A DNA stretch of 10,135 nucleotides from CAYWEP01 sp964613075. GTDB taxonomy: Bacteria; Patescibacteriota; Microgenomatia; Levybacterales; UBA12049. Below the pieces are notes generated by a model, which did not search any database, was not told where the DNA came from, and saw only the letters and a program-made list of their open reading frames with translations. How positions within the stretch are numbered: position 1 is the stretch's first letter; every line of letters starts with the position of its first letter. The stretch is taken from assembly GCA_964613075.1 (NCBI GenBank), contig CAZTFV010000043.1, forward strand, positions 1 through 10,135, given 5' to 3'. Of the stretch, positions 6,077-10,135 are shown one piece after another. A program made the translations under genes and the position numbers.

Positions 6077-6697
6077 TTATCCTTCTAAAAGACCAGATAT
6101 GATATCACTTGCTGTACTAAGCTTCGGTACTGACAGAAATTCAATGTTCTGTTTGATCCCTTGTGTTTGCATATAGATATCGCCAAAATTGAAAAAACTC
6201 TGGAGAAAACCACGCTGCTCGTAGTCGATATGTATGATATCTTGAATCGTTGCCGAAGCTACATTCCGGTTGGTAATGCCATTTAAGTCAATATCAACGA
6301 CCCGAAGGTTTGTGACAATGCCGACGTTATAAAACCAGGCAGTAAATTGCAAGAGCGCATAGCCAATGACCGCAAGATAGTAAAATCCAAGCCCTATTAT
6401 CCAATAAGCCGAAGGCGTAAATTCGTAGCCGACAAGCGGCAGTGAAAAAGGAAGAAAAAACGGGGTAATAAGCAATACAAGAGTAATTGCAACCCAGGGA
6501 ACATTTGTGACAATATGCCGTCGTAAAAAAAGAATTATCTCTTCGTTCTCTTCCTGATTTTCAAAGGTAATACCTTTTGGGTTTTTGCAAAAAGTCGTCA
6601 ACAACCCCATTTTGTCTGAGGTGCTTTTGTTGACTTCTTTTTTTGTTGGCTTTGCGAAAGATGCAGGTGACGTATCTGCTACGAATAGATCAGGCAT
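6077..6697 (-). CDS. Membrane protein with bacterial PH domain
   Basis: A 206-aa protein: a variable, hydrophilic N-terminus (1-50), two membrane helices at about 64-90 and 97-122, then a bacterial PH-like (bPH/YdbT-type) domain at about 125-195. The domain's signature is visible in the order VTNLRVVDIDLNGI, VASATIQDIIHIDYEQRG and FLQSFFNFGDIYMQTQG, which is the usual 'new strand - site of discontinuity - gas of the ring' pattern of a TNxRxx-(20)-IxDI-(15)-GFGDIxI layout. Such proteins are membrane-associated with no single known biochemical role. First gene of a tight three-gene operon. No Shine-Dalgarno; the predicted RNA start coincides with the A of this ATG, making it a leaderless mRNA. 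An internal Met30 (MGLLTT) is an alternative start but also lacks a ribosome site. Confidence 0.8.
   Translation of the reverse strand: MPDLFVADTSPASFAKPTKKEVNKSTSDKMGLLTTFCKNPKGITFENQEENEEIILFLRRHIVTNVPWVAITLVLLITPFFLPFSLPLVGYEFTPSAYWIIGLGFYYLAVIGYALLQFTAWFYNVGIVTNLRVVDIDLNGITNRNVASATIQDIIHIDYEQRGFLQSFFNFGDIYMQTQGIKQNIEFLSVPKLSTASDIISGLLEG
6080..6086 (-). promoter_or_regulatory. Shine-Dalgarno of the two-TM gene
   Basis: Minus-strand AGAAGGA, 7 nt before the ATG at 6072, lies in the last codons of the PH-domain gene. It is the one clear ribosome-binding site in the window and belongs to the one gene that has no promoter of its own next to its start, fitting translation from an internal position of a polycistronic mRNA. 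Confidence 0.6.
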
Positions 6698-6703
6698 AGC
6701 GCA

Positions 6704-6732
6704 ATGATAGCAGAGAGTATCAGAAGTATCAA
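6704..6732 (-). promoter_or_regulatory. Promoter of the PH/2TM/PP2C operon, leaderless start
   Basis: Minus-strand TTGATA (6732-6727, 5 of 6) and TATCAT (6709-6704, 5 of 6) are 17 bp apart. Six bases separate the -10 from the ATG at 6697, so the predicted first transcribed base is the A of the start codon. The -35 lies inside the 9-bp repeat array. Confidence 0.65.
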
Positions 6733-6801
6733 AAGTATCAGGGGTATCAGAAGCTATATTTCTCCCCTTGATACACTTGGTACCCCTGGTACATATGATA
6801 C
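6717..6801. repeat. Mirrored 9-bp repeat array (inverted, 4 + 4 units)
   Basis: GTATCA occurs at 6717, 6726, 6735 and 6744, exactly 9 bp apart. After a 19-bp centre, the reverse complement TGATAC or its variant TGGTAC occurs at 6769, 6778, 6787 and 6796, again exactly 9 bp apart. The arms can fold into a stem of about 33 bp. The two T-to-C variants become U-G wobbles only in a plus-strand RNA; in the minus-strand RNA they would be A-C mismatches. The array fills the 112-bp gap between the SpoIID gene end and the PH-domain gene start. Confidence 0.85.
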
Positions 6802-6809
6802 CCTTCGTC

Positions 6810-8516
6810 TTACTTTTTCTCTATATTAAAGAAGGCAAAGCCTGATTGGGGAATTGAGAGATACCCGGGCGCGCGAAGGTTAAACGCTGTCTTAAAGTTC
6901 GTGCCGCTTAGGCGTTTTTCCCCTTTGTCCGTTTGGAAAACAACCTCATTGGTCGTGCCGTTCCCTTGCAAGACGCTCACGCTTGAGACGCTTGAGATGC
7001 CGCCTCCATACTTGTCTGAGACAGAGCGAAGCTCATCTAGGCTGTAAGGATTTCCACCCCAGCACGATGTCGTTACCGGCGTGACCCGGCCGGTTTCATC
7101 GCCGGAGCCGCCATTGTAAAGGACATAAGCTGCATTGATAATATCAGCCATATCTGAGCTTGAAAGCCACGGGTTATTCCGGCCGCATTTGTCAGATGAT
7201 GAGCTGTAGCCTTTTGTGTACCAGGCTTTATAAAGCCATGGAGATCCGCCTATCTTGTCATAAGTTTTTTCAATAAAATCTCCTCCCCCGCTACCATCAG
7301 TCGTATCCCAGCCGATTGGCGATGCAAAGCCGCCATGCGTTGAGGCATAATATGTAACAACGTCTTCTATCACCTGTCCGCGGGTTGCGTCAACTGCCTG
7401 TCTCCATGCGTCAGGCGGACTTTGGGCTTTGCCGTCGTTATACACCTGACACGCCTCAGTCGTGCAAATCTCGCGCCCCTCAGTTTTGTATCGATACGCA
7501 TAGGTTCTTGCGGCGATGGCCTGCGCCTTAAGCGCCTCAGGATGCCAGGTGGATGGCATCTCAGCGATCCCCAAAAGATACTTTCCTTCAAAATCCATTT
7601 CGCCGAATCCTGCTACTTTAATTGTGCCTCCCGTATCCTTGCCAACAGGTTCTTTACCAAAGTAGGCCTTAAGAATTGTCTTATGATCTTGGCCAGATTG
7701 CGCCCTACCACGTGCGCCATACTGACTCATGCCTTTTCTATGCGTATGCGCGCCAAAGGAAAACGCTGCAAAGGATCCTGAGGGCGCTTGTTCGCGGAAG
7801 CCTTTGATTGAGGCGTTGTAATCGTCTGCCAGGTCGCTATCGCCTATTGTTGCGGTAAAGGTTCCTGATCTAGCGTTTAAAATTTCATTTTGCTTTGCGG
7901 TGAGCGCTGCAAGTTTGCTTGATACGTCCTGCTGGTAGGCTTTGGCACCCTTTACAATTCCGTCAAGCTTTTCCGATTGTTCATCAAGGCTTGCCTTGAC
8001 CGTTACCAACCGATCCTGCTCACTTTTAAGCATTTCCTTTTTCTTCTCAAGATCAACAATAGAGAGTGCGATAGTGGTTATAACGCTTTTATCCTGCTCT
8101 GTCGTTGCGCGCTGGTAGGCAAGAAATTGTGTCACTTCAGAGGCATCTGAAGAAGACAGGAACAGTAAAAGCGGCGTATTATGATAGCTCTTGATATAGA
8201 AATTCCTGACTGATTTATTGAGGACGACTTGTTTTTCCATAAGCGATTCATATCCTTTATCGATTCCTTTTTTCTTCACCTCAATATCCTGTTCAATCGC
8301 CGTCACTTTATGTTTGATTCCTTCAATTTGTGTGCGTAAGTTGGTAAGCTGCGACTCAAGCGGCTTGGTCGCGGCAATCGATTGATTCAAAGCATTCGTT
8401 AAGTCACCGATCTGTTTATTAATATCATCCAGTTCATCCGATGTGCTTTGCGGAACCGCAATAAAAAGTGACAGCAAAAAAAAGATGATAGGGAAAATGA
8501 GCAGACGTGTACGCAT
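6810..8516 (-). CDS. Secreted coiled-coil / SpoIID-LytB domain peptidoglycan lytic protein
   Basis: A 568-aa exported protein, probably a lytic transglycosylase that cleaves peptidoglycan glycan strands outside the membrane. Residues 1-20 are a signal peptide or anchor. Residues 25-215 are a long coiled coil of the CwlO/PcsB style, with the short non-coiled SYHNTPLLLFLSSSDASE insert (110-127) typical of these domains. The SpoIID/LytB domain runs from about 250 to 560: GAHTHRKGMSQYGARGRAQSG (255-275), YLLGIAEMPSTWHPEALKAQ (313-332) with E319 in the place of the SpoIID catalytic Glu, AIAARTYAYRY (333-343), and CQVYND (356-361). C351 and C356 may be counterparts of the zinc-binding Cys in clostridial SpoIID. 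The GIAEMP part is shorter than the usual GVVxxEMP. Since no sporulation context is visible, a role in growth or division is more likely. Divergent from the LytR_C gene. Confidence 0.85.
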   Translation of the reverse strand: MRTRLLIFPIIFFLLSLFIAVPQSTSDELDDINKQIGDLTNALNQSIAATKPLESQLTNLRTQIEGIKHKVTAIEQDIEVKKKGIDKGYESLMEKQVVLNKSVRNFYIKSYHNTPLLLFLSSSDASEVTQFLAYQRATTEQDKSVITTIALSIVDLEKKKEMLKSEQDRLVTVKASLDEQSEKLDGIVKGAKAYQQDVSSKLAALTAKQNEILNARSGTFTATIGDSDLADDYNASIKGFREQAPSGSFAAFSFGAHTHRKGMSQYGARGRAQSGQDHKTILKAYFGKEPVGKDTGGTIKVAGFGEMDFEGKYLLGIAEMPSTWHPEALKAQAIAARTYAYRYKTEGREICTTEACQVYNDGKAQSPPDAWRQAVDATRGQVIEDVVTYYASTHGGFASPIGWDTTDGSGGGDFIEKTYDKIGGSPWLYKAWYTKGYSSSSDKCGRNNPWLSSSDMADIINAAYVLYNGGSGDETGRVTPVTTSCWGGNPYSLDELRSVSDKYGGGISSVSSVSVLQGNGTTNEVVFQTDKGEKRLSGTNFKTAFNLRAPGYLSIPQSGFAFFNIEKK

Positions 8517-8530
8517 AGGGCTGAAGTACT

Positions 8531-8539
8531 ATTATAGCA
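8531..8539 (-). promoter_or_regulatory. Extended -10 promoter of the SpoIID-domain gene
   Basis: Minus-strand TGCTATAAT is a perfect extended -10. The expected start is near 8524, which gives a leader of about 8 nt before the ATG at 8516 without a ribosome-binding site. No good -35 is seen. Confidence 0.6.
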
Positions 8540-8588
8540 GATTGAAAAAGACCTGCTTCTTCTCATGCTTTACGTTCTTGAAAAAATG

Positions 8589-8597
8589 TGCTATCCT
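8589..8597 (+). promoter_or_regulatory. Predicted promoter of the LytR_C gene
   Basis: TGCTATCCT is an extended -10 with two mismatches in the hexamer, and TTTACG at 8569-8574 (4 of 6) lies 17 bp upstream. A start near 8604 gives about 19 nt of leader, with no Shine-Dalgarno. It shares a 106-bp divergent region with the SpoIID-gene promoter, so the two could be co-regulated. Confidence 0.4.
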
Positions 8598-8622
8598 TAC
8601 GCCATCTTCTTTCCCAGACAAT

Positions 8623-9192
8623 ATGGACGAACAATCACAGTTCTCAAATATTGGAGGATCCTCGGTTACAAAAACATCGCGCCGGCCAAAAATGTTGGCG
8701 TTTGTGGTACTATTTCTTATCCTCCTTGGGGTATCAATCTACATCGGTTCACGCTTTTTAGGCAAAAGGGAGGGGACAGAAGGCCAAGTACCGACACCGA
8801 CCATCACCCTTGCGCCAAGTGCCACGCCGACACCGACTGAGGAGGTAGCACCGACATCTGCCAAAGCAACACCAAAGCCGACGGCAAAAGCCACGCCTCC
8901 AAGCGGAACAGGTAAAGCAAGTCTGGCTATAAGTGTGCAAAACGGAAGCGGAGTGAGTGGAGCTGCTGCCAGCATGGCGGCAACGCTAAAAAACGCGGGG
9001 TACACTGTTTCATCAACCGGAAATGCTGATAACTTTGACTACGAGGACGTCACCATAAAAGTAAAAAGTACAAAAAGTAGCTTCCTCAATCAGTTGAAGA
9101 CTGATCTCTCAAACGGTTATACTGTTGCCAATGCGACCGCCGATCTTCCCGCAAGCGAGGAAGCAGATGTCCTTATTATTGTCGGAAAATAG
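8623..9192 (+). CDS. Membrane-anchored LytR C-terminal domain protein
   Basis: A 189-aa protein. A short cytoplasmic N-terminus (about 25 residues, Ser/Thr-rich then basic SRRPK) precedes one TM helix (MLAFVVLFLILLGVSIYIGS). A Pro/Thr/Ala-rich linker of about 45 residues follows, such as PTPTITLAPSATPTPTEE, likely spanning the wall. The C-terminal domain, about the last 90 residues, fits LytR_C: ISVQNGSGVSGAAASMAATLKN-AGYTV, then a beta strand, and ADVLIIVGK at the end. LytR_C is the accessory domain of LCP cell-wall ligases; the catalytic LCP domain itself is absent. I use the ATG at 8623, because a longer frame back to 8443 would run through the promoter region and into the divergent gene. 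The pfkB-type gene starts 12 bp downstream. Confidence 0.8.
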   Translation: MDEQSQFSNIGGSSVTKTSRRPKMLAFVVLFLILLGVSIYIGSRFLGKREGTEGQVPTPTITLAPSATPTPTEEVAPTSAKATPKPTAKATPPSGTGKASLAISVQNGSGVSGAAASMAATLKNAGYTVSSTGNADNFDYEDVTIKVKSTKSSFLNQLKTDLSNGYTVANATADLPASEEADVLIIVGK

Positions 9193-9198
9193 TACAAT
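9193..9198 (+). promoter_or_regulatory. Predicted -10 for leaderless pfkB-type mRNA
   Basis: TACAAT (5 of 6) immediately follows the LytR_C stop, and six bases separate it from the ATG at 9205. The predicted start is the A of the start codon, the same geometry as for the PH-domain gene. No convincing -35 is seen, so read-through from the LytR_C promoter is an alternative. Confidence 0.4.
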
Positions 9199-9204
9199 AA
9201 ACAT

Positions 9205-10135
9205 ATGTCCTACGATGTTGTTACTGTCGGCAACGCACTCTACGATATTCTCCTCACGCTAGAAGACACAAGCGAGTATTACCACATAGATCCAAATGAG
9301 CAAATGCTTTGTATAAAAATGGGCGAGAAAATTCCGGCCAGGACAGCAACGCTCTCCACGGGTGGAGGAGCGTGTCGGATTGCAATTGCGCTTTCCCGAC
9401 TTTCGAAAAAAACAACTGTTTTTGCCGCTTTGGGAAAAGACACCCTTTCAGAAAGTATCATTTCCATGCTCGTTGAGGAAAACGTAGACACCTCTTATCT
9501 TTCAAAAACCCTACCGACCACATCGCTTGCCATGGGGTTAAGCTGTAAAGGCGAGCGAACGCTTTTTACCTATCATAATGAGACGCAGTCGGACTTTGAT
9601 TTTTCAGGAGTATTAACAGATTGGGTATACCTGGCTGCGTTGGGAGGAGAATGGGAAGAAGGACACCAACAAGTTGTAGAATTTGTTCGGACAAATAATC
9701 TGAAATTGGCATTTAATCCTGGCGCATCGCAATTTGCAAAAGGAACAGCGAGTTTTTTACCAACGCTTAAGATTACAGATATATTGTTTGTAAACAAAGA
9801 GGAAGCAGAAAAAATCGCCGAGAGGAAAACAGATAACATAGATGCATTGCTCAAAACGTTACAAAGTTTTGGGCCAAAGCGCGTTGCAATAACCGATGGA
9901 AAGCGCGGGTCATTTAGTCTTGATACGGATGGGAGCATGTATAGATTGCCTATTATGGACGAGCCGGTCGTTGAAAAAACAGGCGCAGGAGACGCGTATG
10001 CGGCGGGATTTCTCTTTGCTTTTCTTAACAACCAGCCTATACCCGTTGCCATGCAATGGGGCACTGCACTTGCGGCATCGGTTGTGGGAAAAATCGGTGG
10101 ACATCATGGTTTGTTGACAGCCGCGGAGCTTGAGG
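9205..10135 (+). CDS. PfkB-family (ribokinase-like) sugar/nucleoside kinase, 3' truncated by window
   Basis: Transfers phosphate from ATP to a sugar or nucleoside hydroxyl in the cytoplasm. The frame is open for 310 codons to the window end and has no stop in view; most family members are about 300-330 aa, so only a few residues should be missing. The N-terminus MSYDVVTVGNALYDILL contains the first Rossmann strand and substrate Asp. TGGGA (residues 52-56) is the glycine motif with the following helix RIAIALSRL. The family signature TGAGDAYAAGF (259-269) holds the anion hole and the catalytic base D263. ITDGKRGSF (about 230-238) is the usual ATP-site neighbourhood. The substrate cannot be told from sequence; adenosine, ribose or fructose-type are all possible. 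No Shine-Dalgarno. It is 12 bp after the LytR_C gene on the same strand. Confidence 0.9.
   Translation, partial: MSYDVVTVGNALYDILLTLEDTSEYYHIDPNEQMLCIKMGEKIPARTATLSTGGGACRIAIALSRLSKKTTVFAALGKDTLSESIISMLVEENVDTSYLSKTLPTTSLAMGLSCKGERTLFTYHNETQSDFDFSGVLTDWVYLAALGGEWEEGHQQVVEFVRTNNLKLAFNPGASQFAKGTASFLPTLKITDILFVNKEEAEKIAERKTDNIDALLKTLQSFGPKRVAITDGKRGSFSLDTDGSMYRLPIMDEPVVEKTGAGDAYAAGFLFAFLNNQPIPVAMQWGTALAASVVGKIGGHHGLLTAAELE

Noticed and set aside
6717..6801. CRISPR array
   Set aside because: The units are 9 bp with no unique spacers of 25-40 bp, the two halves are inverted, and no cas gene is nearby.
8443..8622. N-terminal extension of the LytR_C frame (60 extra codons)
   Set aside because: It runs through the divergent promoter region and into the SpoIID gene start, and its sequence (Lys/Cys/Phe-rich) looks non-coding. 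The ATG at 8623 gives a standard short cytoplasmic tail before the TM helix.
9573..10064. 163-codon minus-strand frame
   Set aside because: Antisense to the PfkB kinase, whose signature motifs on the plus strand leave no doubt about the coding strand.

Overview
The window most resembles a chromosome segment of a Candidate Phyla Radiation (Patescibacteria) bacterium. This is an inference from gene content: small envelope-protein families of unknown function typical of these genomes, a coiled-coil/SpoIID fusion, and a LytR_C protein next to a PfkB kinase. Almost every gene lacks a Shine-Dalgarno and has a -10 box almost touching its start codon. TGA is used as a stop (end of the 573-aa gene), so the Gracilibacteria/Absconditabacteria recoding does not apply. 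No taxonomic marker such as rRNA is present.

Layout. (1) 1-1560 (+): L-aspartate oxidase, NadB. (2) 1603-1991 (-): a complete tmRNA (ssrA), not visible as an ORF. It has a tRNA-like domain, at least two pseudoknots and a 23-codon tag frame, and is flanked by GC-rich hairpins. (3) 2124-2570 (-): SmpB, the tmRNA partner, so both trans-translation components sit together. (4) 2653-4089 (+): polytopic membrane protein with features of a GT-C-type glycosyltransferase. (5) 4105-6697 (-): compact three-gene membrane operon in transcription order bacterial PH-domain protein, two-TM miniprotein, degenerate PP2C-like/TM/beta-propeller protein. (6) 6717-6801: mirror-arranged array of 9-bp repeats that contains the operon's -35 element. 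(7) 6810-8516 (-): secreted coiled-coil/SpoIID peptidoglycan lytic enzyme. (8) 8623-9192 (+): membrane-anchored LytR_C protein, divergent from it. (9) 9205 to the window end (+): PfkB-family sugar or nucleoside kinase, cut by the window edge.

How they fit together. smpB and ssrA form the ribosome-rescue module. The SpoIID enzyme, the LytR_C protein, the GT-C-like protein and the PH/2TM/PP2C-propeller operon all point to the cell envelope. The operon is the best candidate for an undescribed system: a sensor-like assembly joining a cytoplasmic pseudophosphatase-like domain to an outside propeller. A second signal is expression architecture: six predicted promoters place the transcription start 0 to about 19 nt from the ATG, and the only clear Shine-Dalgarno is in the internal operon gene.
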